In this document: in pieces, positions 1 through 6,435 of the stretch | Numbering within the stretch: the stretch's first letter is position 1 | Layout of the letters: each line of letters begins with the position of its first letter | Virus record (IMG/VR): IMGVR_UViG_3300040960_002449 | Coordinates: 1-40,467 of that record | From: a virus | Strand: one strand, 5' to 3' | DNA: 40,467 nt | Program-made: the position numbers and the translations under genes | Notes under the pieces: generated by a model | What the model saw: the letters and a program-made list of their open reading frames with translations, nothing else | What the model was told of the DNA's origin: nothing | Databases searched by the model: none

Positions 1-2
1 TG

Positions 3-197
3 TTAAAATCATTGGGTATTGAGTTGTCCGAAACCAATATTCTAATAATGATGGATAAAATTGTTGAGGTTATTAATTTAACTAAATCTGGTGTTGTTAT
101 GAGAGATATGGGTAGTGTTGATAAAGACACTAAGTATTTTAAGTTAACAGAATCAGATTTACGAAGAATTGTTAAAAGAGTAATAGATGGAAAATAA
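3..197 (+). CDS. hypothetical protein with a C-terminal tag-like motif, 5' partial
   Basis: The frame is open to the left edge, so the true start probably lies outside the window; a TTG at 12 is the only internal candidate before several ATGs. About 65 residues are visible. The last 19 residues contain FKLTESDLRRIVKRVI, the same consensus found at the N-termini of many proteins here, but placed at the C-terminus. The stop overlaps the start of the next gene by 11 bases, which suggests translational coupling. I do not recognise a family. Confidence 0.55.
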   Translation, partial: LKSLGIELSETNILIMMDKIVEVINLTKSGVVMRDMGSVDKDTKYFKLTESDLRRIVKRVIDGK

Positions 198-693
198 ATA
201 TGTAGACAAATTAATTCCTTTTTTTAGAAATCATCCTCTGAATGATCGTCACGATTTGGATAGGGTTTATGGTTTCACATCTGAAGATAATGACTATTTA
301 ATAAATTATGAGAAGTCTTTATTGGAACCTTTTGTTGGTAGAGTTTTTAACACTTTAGATATAGAGAGGGCGGGTACATTTGATTTCCAATTTGAGGTGG
401 GTGAAGTACAAACCATCAAGTATAATCAGAGTTACTACCCAGTTTCGAATCAAATAGAAAATAACGTCATACGAATTTATATTCATATATTTCCTGGTGG
501 ATTAGTAGATATTAGAGGTGAAGAAACTGTGGATGTTAATTTAGATTTAATTACTAATTCAGATTATGGATGGGAAGTAGAAAGTGAAATCAAAGATATT
601 TTTTACGATTTCTTTATTAGTAAGGTTCCATTTTTTGAGAGTTCAAAATCTTATAACATATGGGAATTATATATTATCTACCCTGAAGATTAA
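187..693 (+). CDS. hypothetical protein, 168 aa
   Basis: The ATG at 187 overlaps the end of the preceding frame. The product starts MENKYVDKLIPFF and lacks the I/L-x-E tag seen in its neighbours. It is rich in acidic and aromatic residues with alternating hydrophobic stretches (around residues 90-125) that suggest beta strands; there is no signal peptide or membrane segment. It ends directly against the convergent nuclease gene, with no terminator visible between them. Family not recognised. Confidence 0.65.
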   Translation: MENKYVDKLIPFFRNHPLNDRHDLDRVYGFTSEDNDYLINYEKSLLEPFVGRVFNTLDIERAGTFDFQFEVGEVQTIKYNQSYYPVSNQIENNVIRIYIHIFPGGLVDIRGEETVDVNLDLITNSDYGWEVESEIKDIFYDFFISKVPFFESSKSYNIWELYIIYPED

Positions 694-1047
694 TTATCTA
701 CTACCACCAAAGTACTCCACACCATGTCCTTCATTAATCAGAGTTCTTTGTAAAGAGGTTTCCCCCAAAGAAGTAACAAATATCTCCCCCAAACATCTAC
801 CATATTTACCAACACCATGTGATTTTAAAACAAACTCATTATTGTTTTCATTTAAAATATCAATAACCCTTTGTTTGGCGAGTAAACCCTTTTCCTTTTC
901 TTCTAAATCTCTGGTTCTACTTTCGTATGCATCAATACCATAAAAACGGATTCTCACTTTTTTCCAAGTGTCAAACCCTAAATCTACTAATGCGTCAACG
1001 GTATCCCCATCAATAACTCTATCTACTTTTGCGTTGTAAGTATACAT
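694..1047 (-). CDS. staphylococcal-nuclease-like (SNase/TNase) protein
   Basis: The product is 117 aa, about one SNase domain. Visible hallmarks are VIDGDTV near residue 11, RIRFYGIDAYE at 32-42, KYGRCLG at 81-87 and a terminal EYFGG. By alignment to the family, Arg34, Glu42 and Arg84 occupy the positions of the catalytic Arg35, Glu43 and Arg87, so it should be an active calcium-dependent nuclease. There is no signal peptide, so it would act inside the cell or virion. It starts 6 bases after the stop of a 33-aa membrane micro-protein on the same strand, so the two are probably co-transcribed. A role in degrading host DNA is inference. Confidence 0.87.
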   Translation of the reverse strand: MYTYNAKVDRVIDGDTVDALVDLGFDTWKKVRIRFYGIDAYESRTRDLEEKEKGLLAKQRVIDILNENNNEFVLKSHGVGKYGRCLGEIFVTSLGETSLQRTLINEGHGVEYFGGSR

Positions 1048-1053
1048 AATAAT

Positions 1054-1155
1054 TTATTTTTTAAAAATTTCGTATAATCCTATTATTGATGCCCCAATTA
1101 AAGACAATGGGCCCAATATGAATAAACAAAAAACAATTTCAACCTTTTTATACAT
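1054..1155 (-). CDS. single-pass membrane micro-protein, 33 aa
   Basis: The ATG at 1155-1153 opens a 33-codon frame ending in TAA at 1056-1054. After a short basic start (MYKK) the product is almost entirely hydrophobic, with a run of about 24 residues including FCLFILGPLSLIGASIIG, and ends in a lysine pair: a typical single transmembrane helix. It lies 6 bases upstream of the nuclease gene, and an ATATTTAT element reads into it on the minus strand. Candidates include a holin-like or inhibitory membrane peptide, but the sequence alone does not say which. Support is the clean composition plus its position. Confidence 0.5.
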   Translation of the reverse strand: MYKKVEIVFCLFILGPLSLIGASIIGLYEIFKK

Positions 1156-1161
1156 TTTAAT

Positions 1162-1180
1162 ATATTTATTAAATAAATAT
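1162..1180. promoter_or_regulatory. bidirectional late-type promoter element
   Basis: ATATTTATTAAATAAATAT is a palindrome except for its central base, so ATATTTAT reads on both strands. The plus copy lies 16 bases before the gene at 1186 and the minus copy lies just upstream of the micro-protein at 1155. It matches the element found before most late genes here. Function is inferred from recurrence. Confidence 0.5.
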
Positions 1181-1185
1181 CCATA

Positions 1186-1497
1186 ATGGGAAGAATTGAA
1201 AAACAAAAGAGGTTAATCATTGAACAAGCGAATAAACGTTTATTGGGTGAGTCTATAGTTAATATGGAAAAAGTAGTAAAAGATATGAAGTATAAATTCG
1301 GACATAATGATTTATCTTCAGATATTATAGATGAGTTTGAGGAACATATGGGAAGTGATCTTATTGATCAGTTATCTACAAATGAATATACTGATTTGTT
1401 TTCTGATTGGATGGATTCTAAAAGAGAAGATGGGTACGATGATAGAGTAAATTATGGTACTGATGATGAATCTAGATATGATGATAGAATGAAATAA
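1186..1497 (+). CDS. tagged hypothetical protein (MGRI-type tag), 103 aa
   Basis: The N-terminus MGRIEKQKRLIIEQANKRLL, followed by GES, is nearly identical to that of the gene at 1760 and is a second class of the tag found in this window: basic, amphipathic and followed by L-x-E. The remaining 80 residues are hydrophilic and strongly acidic, ending in a D/Y/R-rich tail (YDDRVNYGTDDESRYDDR). No catalytic motif is visible. If cleavage follows LLGE, the mature protein would be about 80 aa. The gene is first in a run of three closely spaced tagged genes (gaps of 10 and 15 bases). Capsid cargo is the inferred role. Confidence 0.7.
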   Translation: MGRIEKQKRLIIEQANKRLLGESIVNMEKVVKDMKYKFGHNDLSSDIIDEFEEHMGSDLIDQLSTNEYTDLFSDWMDSKREDGYDDRVNYGTDDESRYDDRMK

Positions 1498-1507
1498 AAC
1501 GTTAGAT

Positions 1508-1744
1508 ATGAAAATTAAAATTACAGAATCACAATACAATAAAATTATAACTGAGTCATATTATGATTCAGATAAACTTTATTCTAAACAATATATAGAA
1601 AATGTAACTAGAAATGCGTCTAGAGACATTAAAAATATGGTTAAGGGTTTAGAGGTAATTGGTTGTACAGATAGAAATGGTAATATGACACAATGTGTTA
1701 GAATACCAGAAGTATTATTTGTATATATTAGCGGTAGATATTAA
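1508..1744 (+). CDS. tagged small protein (TESQ-type tag), 78 aa
   Basis: It begins MKIKITESQYNKIITES, the clearest form of the shared tag, with a predicted prohead-protease site after IITE at residue 16. The remaining 62 residues carry two cysteines (in GCTD and TQCV) and a hydrophobic end (VLFVYIS) and match no family I know. It sits 10 bases after the preceding tagged gene and 15 before the next. The two cysteines could form a disulfide after delivery, but this is a guess. Confidence 0.65.
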   Translation: MKIKITESQYNKIITESYYDSDKLYSKQYIENVTRNASRDIKNMVKGLEVIGCTDRNGNMTQCVRIPEVLFVYISGRY

Positions 1745-1759
1745 AAAATTAAAAGAGGT

Positions 1760-2476
1760 ATGGGAAGAATCGCAAAACAAAAAAGAATCTTAATAGAAGA
1801 GGCCAACAAAAGATTATTAGACGAACAAGAGGTAATAGGTAACTCTTTTAATAAAGCATTATCTAATGCGTTTACATCGGTTGCAGATAATATAGAAAAT
1901 GAACTAACTGACGATAATAGATATTCTGAATATGGGACTGATGTGATGACAGTTGCGAATAAATTTAGTGGTGGTGGTTATAAATGGGGTGGAGTTTCAG
2001 GTGTTTGTATTGCTCTTTTTCATAATGGTAAATTAATTAGAGGGTATAATGAAGGTGGTCCTTCACATTGTTGTGGTTTTACATTATCTGTTGCATATAT
2101 AACTGCAACTAATAGAGGCTTATTAGAAGATAAAACAGAAAAACAAGTTAGTAAATTTTCTTCCGACTGGTATAGTGCAGGTGGGGTTAATGGTAAATTA
2201 TGTGTTGATGCTTTAAAAAATATAGGTATCGGTTATGAAGTTAGTTTAGAAGAAGCGAAAGAAGGTGATTTTTGTCAAATATGGAGAACTAACGGAAGTG
2301 GACATAGTGTCATTTTTATTTCACACATATATGATGGAGATAATATTATAGGATTTAACTATAGAAGTTCACAAAAATCTACGAATGGTATAGGTGATAC
2401 TAAAGAGTATTATTCTGACAGTGGTAAGGGTAGTATGGATAGGAAATATACTTATTTTGGTAGAATGAACTCTTAA
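1760..2476 (+). CDS. tagged papain-like (NlpC/P60 or CHAP-like) hydrolase
   Basis: The product is 238 aa. Residues 1-22 (MGRIAKQKRILIEEANKRLL) form the MGRI-type tag. The rest resembles a papain-fold cell-wall amidase: GGPSHCCGFTLSVAY around 99-113 has a Cys at the start of a helix (Cys104 or Cys105 as nucleophile), and EGDFCQIWRTNGSGHSVIFI around 168-187 has the G-D-x-x-Q and G-H-S-V-hydrophobic pattern that places the catalytic His at 182. NlpC/P60 and CHAP enzymes cut peptidoglycan peptides or amide bonds. With the tag, a role in wall penetration during DNA entry is a reasonable inference. The 3' end overlaps the convergent gene by 4 bases, and its terminator lies inside that gene. Confidence 0.65.
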   Translation: MGRIAKQKRILIEEANKRLLDEQEVIGNSFNKALSNAFTSVADNIENELTDDNRYSEYGTDVMTVANKFSGGGYKWGGVSGVCIALFHNGKLIRGYNEGGPSHCCGFTLSVAYITATNRGLLEDKTEKQVSKFSSDWYSAGGVNGKLCVDALKNIGIGYEVSLEEAKEGDFCQIWRTNGSGHSVIFISHIYDGDNIIGFNYRSSQKSTNGIGDTKEYYSDSGKGSMDRKYTYFGRMNS

Positions 2477-2655
2477 GTAGATTTTTTATTTCCTACACAT
2501 TGAAACTCTGGGTTGTCTTCCCAGAGTTTTTTATTAGTACCTTTTATTTTCATGTGACAGTTATGTTTCTTACCCCATTTTTTAGAATGGTTAATAATAG
2601 TATCATTATTTCTGTTCCTTATAACCCAAGGACATTCTTTACAATTTTTTACCAT
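2473..2655 (-). CDS. small Cys/His-rich protein, possible DUF6283-like metal binder
   Basis: The product is 60 aa. It contains NCKECPWVIRNRN near the start, NCHMKI in the middle and FQCVGN near the end, that is C-x2-C-P-W followed by C-H-M and a last Cys. This spacing resembles the DUF6283 family of small, putative zinc-binding proteins, but I rate this as a resemblance only. It starts one base after the SprT-like gene's stop, so the two are co-transcribed from the promoter at 3203-3234. The coding region also carries the plus-strand terminator at 2503-2532. Confidence 0.6.
   Translation of the reverse strand: MVKNCKECPWVIRNRNNDTIINHSKKWGKKHNCHMKIKGTNKKLWEDNPEFQCVGNKKST
2503..2532 (+). terminator. 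rho-independent terminator embedded in the opposing gene
   Basis: AAACTCTGGG (2503-2512) pairs perfectly with CCCAGAGTTT (2520-2529) across a 7-base loop and runs into six Ts. It would end plus-strand transcription just after the hydrolase gene at 1760, although it lies within the coding sequence of the minus-strand gene 2473-2655. There is no T-tract on the minus strand, so it should not terminate that gene. Confidence 0.8.
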
Positions 2656-2656
2656 A

Positions 2657-3181
2657 TTAAAAGTTTTGAACTACCCTTAGTAAATACCTCTTATCATACG
2701 TAGGACTACAATTCGCACATGAATATTCTGTTCTAGGTTTTCTATGTCTTGGGTAGTTACCACCGCAGGTATCACACACAAGACTATACTTACTTTCTAT
2801 CTTATTAACCTGACTACTATCATAACATCTTTTACCATTACAACCGATAGACTTTGCAACGTGAACCCATCTCTTACAATGTCCTGAACCTTTACTACCA
2901 TGTATCTTATAAGAAAGTGCGTGTGCAATTTCATGTAAGATGGTGTCATTAATCTGATAGAAGTTATTTAAGTTATACTCACAAAGTGGTTTAGACAAAC
3001 TTATTTCTTTGTCTCTATAAGAACAATACCCAAAACGTCTTTTAGCGTTATCGAATTTAAAACGATAACCTAATTTAGTAGGTGTTAACAAATGGGTTCT
3101 CCCATTGACTTCTACTTTATACTCTTTAGCCATTAATTGTTTTGCGTGTGACTCAACGTCCTTAATTGTTTTAAAATTCAT
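2657..3181 (-). CDS. SprT-like zinc metalloprotein
   Basis: The product is 174 aa. HEIAH at residues 83-87 (H-E-x-x-H) and GHCKRW at 100-105, the conserved G-H-x3-W supplying the third ligand, define the SprT-like zincin core. CDTC at 136-139 and CANC at 155-158 form the C-terminal zinc ribbon typical of the family. Eukaryotic SPRTN relatives cut DNA-protein crosslinks; the role of SprT in bacteria and phages is not well defined. There is no tag and no signal peptide. It is driven by a host-type promoter whose 42-base promoter/leader segment recurs before the CAP gene at 5123, which suggests expression early in infection. It leads an operon with the small Cys-rich gene. Confidence 0.85.
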   Translation of the reverse strand: MNFKTIKDVESHAKQLMAKEYKVEVNGRTHLLTPTKLGYRFKFDNAKRRFGYCSYRDKEISLSKPLCEYNLNNFYQINDTILHEIAHALSYKIHGSKGSGHCKRWVHVAKSIGCNGKRCYDSSQVNKIESKYSLVCDTCGGNYPRHRKPRTEYSCANCSPTYDKRYLLRVVQNF

Positions 3182-3220
3182 ATATTATTTAATTTGATAT
3201 TACAAATATACAAAAAATAT
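3179..3220 (-). repeat. duplicated promoter and leader segment, copy 1
   Basis: These 42 bases, from the start codon of the SprT-like gene through the -7 element, match 5121-5162 at 40 of 42 positions. The two downstream genes are unrelated, so the control region itself appears to have been copied. Confidence 0.8.
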
Positions 3221-3234
3221 ATTACTTACACAAA
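3203..3234 (-). promoter_or_regulatory. host-type (Bacteroidetes) promoter of the SprT-like gene
   Basis: On the minus strand TTTG (3234-3231), 20 bases, then TATATTTG (3210-3203) fits the Bacteroidetes housekeeping consensus TTTG/TAnnTTTG. The leader to the ATG at 3181 is about 15-21 bases. Confidence 0.7.
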
Positions 3235-3265
3235 TTAGAATTAATCTTTTTTTTGAACTTTAACC

Positions 3266-3280
3266 ATATTTATAATAAAA
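3266..3280 (+). promoter_or_regulatory. late-type promoter element
   Basis: ATATTTAT followed by AATAAAA ends 13 bases before the ATG at 3294. It is one of about 18 copies of this element placed before late genes in the window. Confidence 0.5.
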
Positions 3281-3293
3281 TAAGTGTATTAAT

Positions 3294-4586
3294 ATGAAAC
3301 GAAATTTAACTGAAGAAATTTATAGAATAAGGAAGTTAATGAACTTCGATTCTAAATCGGATAGAGAAAACACCACATCATTAGATAGGATAACAGAAAA
3401 TAAAATTGTTAATAATTATTTCATTAACGAACAAACAAAAGTAACTTCTAAAGTTTATGGTACAGAGTCAGGATCTTATAATAGACAAGAGTTACCTAAT
3501 ATAATGAACAATTATGATCCAAATAGTGGTTATTTGGTAATTAAAGATGGTAATCCTTGGTTGGCGGAACAAAGGGCTAGGAGTTTAGCTTCTTTTCTAT
3601 CTGAAAATGTTGAAAAACAAGTTGGTGTTCCATTTAATAAAGATAAAGTTAAAGTTTTAGAAACTTCAGTATCCGAAAATAAGGGGGATGAATATCAATA
3701 CGTTGAGGGAACGTTGTATGCGATTATGGGAAAACCTCCAGTACCTGAAGAAACATATGCTTACGACTTATTATATAACTTTTATGAAGTCAATGGTAAT
3801 CCACATATTGTAGTAACTAAAAGGGGTGCTGGTTCACCTTACAAAGTAATAAAAGATCGTTATAATAAGAACCCCGAAGCGTTTATAAATAACGTCACTA
3901 AAAATGCGTCCGAAGCAATTAACGATAAAGGTTTTGCAGTTTATCAGGAAAATGCAGGTGGTGAGGGTAATATAGGTATCTTAGTACCTATCCCTAAAAA
4001 TTATGCAGAAAGAGTAGGTAGTAGATTATACTTTAAAGATAAAGAATCTTTAGAGAATATGAGATCATTTATTGGGAAGTATACTGATGGTGAGGACGAA
4101 TTCACTAAAAACCCCGAATCTAATTATCTGTCATCGAGATGGACTAGTACTATTGGTGGTGGTGGAAATTACATATTTGGTCGTGAGGATGGTGCCAACG
4201 CAAAAATAGTTTCGGGTTCAGATAAAGATAAAGAGATCGTTATAAAAAGAACTTACTTTAAAAAAAGTGGTGAAGGTAAGGGTGCGATTGAAGGGACAGG
4301 TACTGCAGGTAAATGGGTTAAAATAGGTGAGTTTAATTTAAGTAAAGCAGAGGGTGCATTCGCGGATAACATGATAAAAGTACAACAAGGTGCCTACCAA
4401 AAGATTTTTGATGAATTAAAAACTGCAGTAGAAAAATACAAAAAAGAAGAATTAAAAATCAAAGAAATTTCAGCAACAGTTAAAGGATATGCATCTGCAG
4501 ATAGGGCTACTAATAGAACAAATATAGGGAAACCTGATCACGACTGGGGTGTAGGATTCCCTAATGATAAATGGATTACAAAATAA
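3294..4586 (+). CDS. tagged OmpA-like protein, cassette 1
   Basis: The product is 430 aa. The N-terminal 50 residues contain LTEEIYRIRKLMNF, then DRITE and YFINE, both I-x-E sites. Around residues 86-125, NPWLAEQRARSLASFL followed by a strand (VKVLETSVSE) resembles the OmpA C-terminal domain signature N-x2-L-A/S-x2-R-A-x2-V-x2-Y/F-L. Two other tagged genes (15083, 21043) share this N-terminus and the OmpA-like stretch, so they are paralogues. The C-terminal half is G/K-rich and unrecognised. The gene abuts a convergent secreted CAP gene with no space between stop codons. OmpA-like domains bind peptidoglycan, so a role in wall contact during or after delivery is inferred; the domain call is tentative. 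Confidence 0.6.
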   Translation: MKRNLTEEIYRIRKLMNFDSKSDRENTTSLDRITENKIVNNYFINEQTKVTSKVYGTESGSYNRQELPNIMNNYDPNSGYLVIKDGNPWLAEQRARSLASFLSENVEKQVGVPFNKDKVKVLETSVSENKGDEYQYVEGTLYAIMGKPPVPEETYAYDLLYNFYEVNGNPHIVVTKRGAGSPYKVIKDRYNKNPEAFINNVTKNASEAINDKGFAVYQENAGGEGNIGILVPIPKNYAERVGSRLYFKDKESLENMRSFIGKYTDGEDEFTKNPESNYLSSRWTSTIGGGGNYIFGREDGANAKIVSGSDKDKEIVIKRTYFKKSGEGKGAIEGTGTAGKWVKIGEFNLSKAEGAFADNMIKVQQGAYQKIFDELKTAVEKYKKEELKIKEISATVKGYASADRATNRTNIGKPDHDWGVGFPNDKWITK

Positions 4587-5123
4587 TTATCTGTATTCTC
4601 TAAGTTGTAATACGAAGTATTCTCCTTTTTGACCTTTAGGTGTCATTTTCTGAAATGATCCCGCACCGATATATTTGTAATTCGGATCTAGAATATTTCT
4701 TTTATGAGGTGAAGACATTATCCACGAACCGACTACAGATTCCGTCATAGTAAGGTGAGTGTCCCATTGAATAGTTTCATACATCATACAATTCTCCGCA
4801 AAATTTTCCTTTCTATGATCAGTCCAGTATGGTGTTCTTTTATCACTTGTATGACAATAAATTCTAGTTTCCGCCATCCATTTTGCGTGTCTGTTTGAAA
4901 ACCTCATTAAAAGGGTGTCAACGATAAATGGTTCTAATCCATTCTCAACTCTATAATCGTTGATCAATTCAATCATAATCGAGTTAATAGTTTCCGCATC
5001 GAATAATTCTTCTGTGATGGTGTCATTACGATAAGGTTGTTCTAGTATAGTATCATTTAAGGAATCTTGACTAAACCCCAATCCACTAACTAATAATACT
5101 AAAATAAACATTAACTTTTTCAT
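4587..5123 (-). CDS. secreted CAP/SCP-domain protein, cassette 1
   Basis: The product is 178 aa. Residues 1-19 (MKKLMFILVLLVSGLGFSQ) are a signal peptide ending in the FSQ typical of flavobacterial secreted proteins. The rest is a CAP domain: LINDYRVENGLEPFIVDTLL, then NRHAKWMAE with the first His, FAENC corresponding to the G-E-N motif, and SSPHKRNIL followed by YKYIGAG corresponding to the S-x-x-H-R-x-N-hydrophobic motif. The catalytic-like cavity residues (two His, Glu) appear intact. Bacterial CAP proteins are extracytoplasmic and mostly of unknown function. It is the least diverged of three CAP-like paralogues here, each convergent with a tagged OmpA-like gene. Confidence 0.85.
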   Translation of the reverse strand: MKKLMFILVLLVSGLGFSQDSLNDTILEQPYRNDTITEELFDAETINSIMIELINDYRVENGLEPFIVDTLLMRFSNRHAKWMAETRIYCHTSDKRTPYWTDHRKENFAENCMMYETIQWDTHLTMTESVVGSWIMSSPHKRNILDPNYKYIGAGSFQKMTPKGQKGEYFVLQLREYR

Positions 5124-5162
5124 ATATTACTTAATTTGATATTACAAATATATAAAAAATAT
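5121..5162 (-). repeat. duplicated promoter and leader segment, copy 2
   Basis: This segment differs from 3179-3220 at only two positions. It covers the start codon, leader and -7 element of the CAP gene. Confidence 0.8.
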
Positions 5163-5175
5163 TTTAAATAACAAA
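5145..5175 (-). promoter_or_regulatory. host-type promoter of the CAP gene
   Basis: The minus strand reads TTTG (5175-5172), 19 bases, TATATTTG (5152-5145), about 21 bases upstream of the ATG. The -33 element lies inside the T-tract of the preceding DoxX-like gene's terminator, so the end of one transcript and the start of the next share DNA. Confidence 0.7.
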
Positions 5176-5199
5176 AAAAGTCCCACAAAAAGTGAGACT
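5173..5199 (-). terminator. terminator of the DoxX-like gene
   Basis: On the minus strand AGTCTCAC and GTGGGACT (5199-5192 and 5186-5179) pair with one G-T wobble around a 5-base loop, followed by seven Ts. It lies 26 bases beyond the stop of the gene at 5225-5605. Confidence 0.75.
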
Positions 5200-5224
5200 C
5201 TTTTTAAAGTTTATTAGAACTATT

Positions 5225-5605
5225 TTATCGATTTCTCAAAAAATAACCTACCCAAGCGAATGATCCTAACATAAGTGGTCCAGTGATGTTATCGCCACCC
5301 ATAAGTGAAAGATGTAACGCCACTGCGGCGCTCATAATAGATCCAACTAAAACCGCACCATATAAGGAGGTTTTAGGTATCAATAATAAAATAACTGAGA
5401 CAATCTCAACAATTCCGATAAACTCAATGTATGGTAATAAATTCATAAATGTGAAGTTATTTACCATTTCAGTAGTACCAACAATCTTATTGATACCACC
5501 TAAACCTAAAACTAAAAATACAAATAGATTTAAACCTAAACCTATGTTTTTTGTTGTTAGAAGGGAACTTAATCTACCTACTAACTTTTTAAATGTTTCT
5601 ACCAT
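5225..5605 (-). CDS. DoxX-like four-helix membrane protein
   Basis: The product is 126 aa with four predicted membrane helices, approximately at residues 21-40, 55-78 (with the polar IEFIGIVEIVSVILLL), 82-100 and 107-122. The layout, the G-x-x-K after helix 1 (LGGINKIVG) and the I-G-x-x-E-I in helix 2 match the DoxX/DoxX-like family of small inner-membrane proteins, whose bacterial members are linked to redox or thiosulfate metabolism. No tag is present. It has its own terminator and no clear TAnnTTTG promoter. It could be an auxiliary gene acquired from a host; function in infection is unknown. Confidence 0.7.
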   Translation of the reverse strand: MVETFKKLVGRLSSLLTTKNIGLGLNLFVFLVLGLGGINKIVGTTEMVNNFTFMNLLPYIEFIGIVEIVSVILLLIPKTSLYGAVLVGSIMSAAVALHLSLMGGDNITGPLMLGSFAWVGYFLRNR

Positions 5606-5653
5606 AATTTTTATTTTTGTTTAATGATAAAAATATTTTTTTAAAAAGTCAAT

Positions 5654-5668
5654 ATATTTATAAATAAA
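5654..5668 (+). promoter_or_regulatory. late-type promoter element
   Basis: ATATTTATAAATAAA lies 60 bases before the tagged gene at 5729 and 7 bases before a 13-codon open frame. It also contains TATAAATA, the T4 late promoter consensus, but most other copies do not. Confidence 0.5.
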
Positions 5669-5675
5669 TGTAACA

Positions 5676-5717
5676 ATGGAGGATGAGTATATGTGGTATC
5701 CCGATCAGGAAATTTAA
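5676..5717 (+). CDS. possible 13-codon leader peptide
   Basis: An ATG at 5676, soon after the late-type element, opens a frame encoding MEDEYMWYPDQEI that stops 11 bases before the ATG at 5729. Its position and length fit an upstream leader peptide, but such short frames arise by chance and there is no comparative support. Confidence 0.2.
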   Translation: MEDEYMWYPDQEI

Positions 5718-5728
5718 AAAAATATAAT

Positions 5729-6169
5729 ATGAAAATTAAAAAGAACGGAGAAATAATAAATCTAAGTGAATCAGATTTAAATAGAATTATAGAACATACT
5801 AACAGATTAGACGAAGGATTAGGTAGGAGAGTTATGTCTGGATTTAAGGGTATCGGTGGTATGTTTAAAGGTACAGGGTACAGTTACACCAAATACGCTT
5901 ATCAATTAAGTGGGGCAATAAACGAATTAAATGAGGAATTAGAAGAGACTAAGAAAGAGTTACAAAAGATAGTTGATAAATCTAATAAATCTAAGATGTC
6001 AAATGTTTCTTTCGATAGACTAAGTGCACATATTGCAGATGCAATGGATGCTTACCAAATGGTTATCGATACAAATAAAATCATTATGGAGGATTTAGAC
6101 GCTTCAGTTTCAAGTGAAAGAGGTGGTAATAGACCTTCTAGTAACCCAGGAAACCAATTCACCCAATAA
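5729..6169 (+). CDS. tagged helical protein, 146 aa
   Basis: I chose the ATG at 5729 rather than an upstream in-frame GTG/ATG because MKIKKNGEIINLSESDL then NRIIE matches the shared tag (S-E-S-x-L-x-R-I-I-E). A second site, RLDE, follows at about residue 30. The middle is alpha-helical and heptad-like (ELNEELEETKKELQKIVDK), consistent with a coiled coil, and the C-terminus is a low-complexity S/N/P/G tail. No enzyme motif is visible. The 3' end overlaps the convergent gene by 11 bases. It resembles the general style of T4 internal proteins (tag plus helical body); cargo role inferred. Confidence 0.65.
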   Translation: MKIKKNGEIINLSESDLNRIIEHTNRLDEGLGRRVMSGFKGIGGMFKGTGYSYTKYAYQLSGAINELNEELEETKKELQKIVDKSNKSKMSNVSFDRLSAHIADAMDAYQMVIDTNKIIMEDLDASVSSERGGNRPSSNPGNQFTQ

Positions 6170-6431
6170 TTTCATAATAAAAATATAAATCATTACCGTC
6201 AACACCCACAGATAGTTGTCGGTAATTTTTTTTATCTAATAATTCTTTTCTTTTTTCAACATCACCCATTTTAAATCTAACTATCTTACCATTAATACCT
6301 TTTACCTTATCCCATTTAATTTTAGTGTCATTAGGTATATAAGTAATCGGACTTTTTTTCTCTTTAACTTCTTCTCTTTTCTTAGGTGTAGTTTTTTGTA
6401 TTGTGTCAGGTTTTACTTTTTTTCTTCTCAT
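6159..6431 (-). CDS. basic small protein, 90 aa, probably leaderless mRNA
   Basis: The frame is open further upstream, but I place the start at 6431 (MRRKKVKPD) because a host-type promoter ends 4 bases before this ATG, and the longer form would cross both that promoter and the start of the plus-strand gene at 6498. The first 35 residues are Lys/Arg-rich; the rest contains GKIVRFKMGDVEKRKELL and ends in YFYYEIIG, suggesting a small beta-containing fold. It might bind nucleic acid, on composition alone. Its coding region contains the plus-strand terminator at 6192-6233. Family not recognised. Confidence 0.6.
   Translation of the reverse strand: MRRKKVKPDTIQKTTPKKREEVKEKKSPITYIPNDTKIKWDKVKGINGKIVRFKMGDVEKRKELLDKKNYRQLSVGVDGNDLYFYYEIIG
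6192..6233 (+). terminator. terminator embedded in the opposing gene
   Basis: ATTACCGTCAAC (6192-6203) pairs with GTTGTCGGTAAT (6215-6226) with one T-T mismatch, followed by eight Ts. It would end transcription of the tagged gene at 5729, yet lies inside the minus-strand coding sequence 6159-6431. Confidence 0.7.
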
Positions 6432-6435
6432 AATA

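Noticed and set aside
4587-4630. Hairpin around AATACGAAGTATT as a terminator for the OmpA-like gene of cassette 1
   Set aside because: The stem is only about five pairs and the T-run is interrupted; too weak to report, although the other two cassettes have clear terminators.
5654-5668. T4-type late promoter TATAAATA as the general late signal
   Set aside because: Only a few copies contain TATAAATA; the element present at every site is ATATTTAT, so identity with the T4 consensus is not supported.
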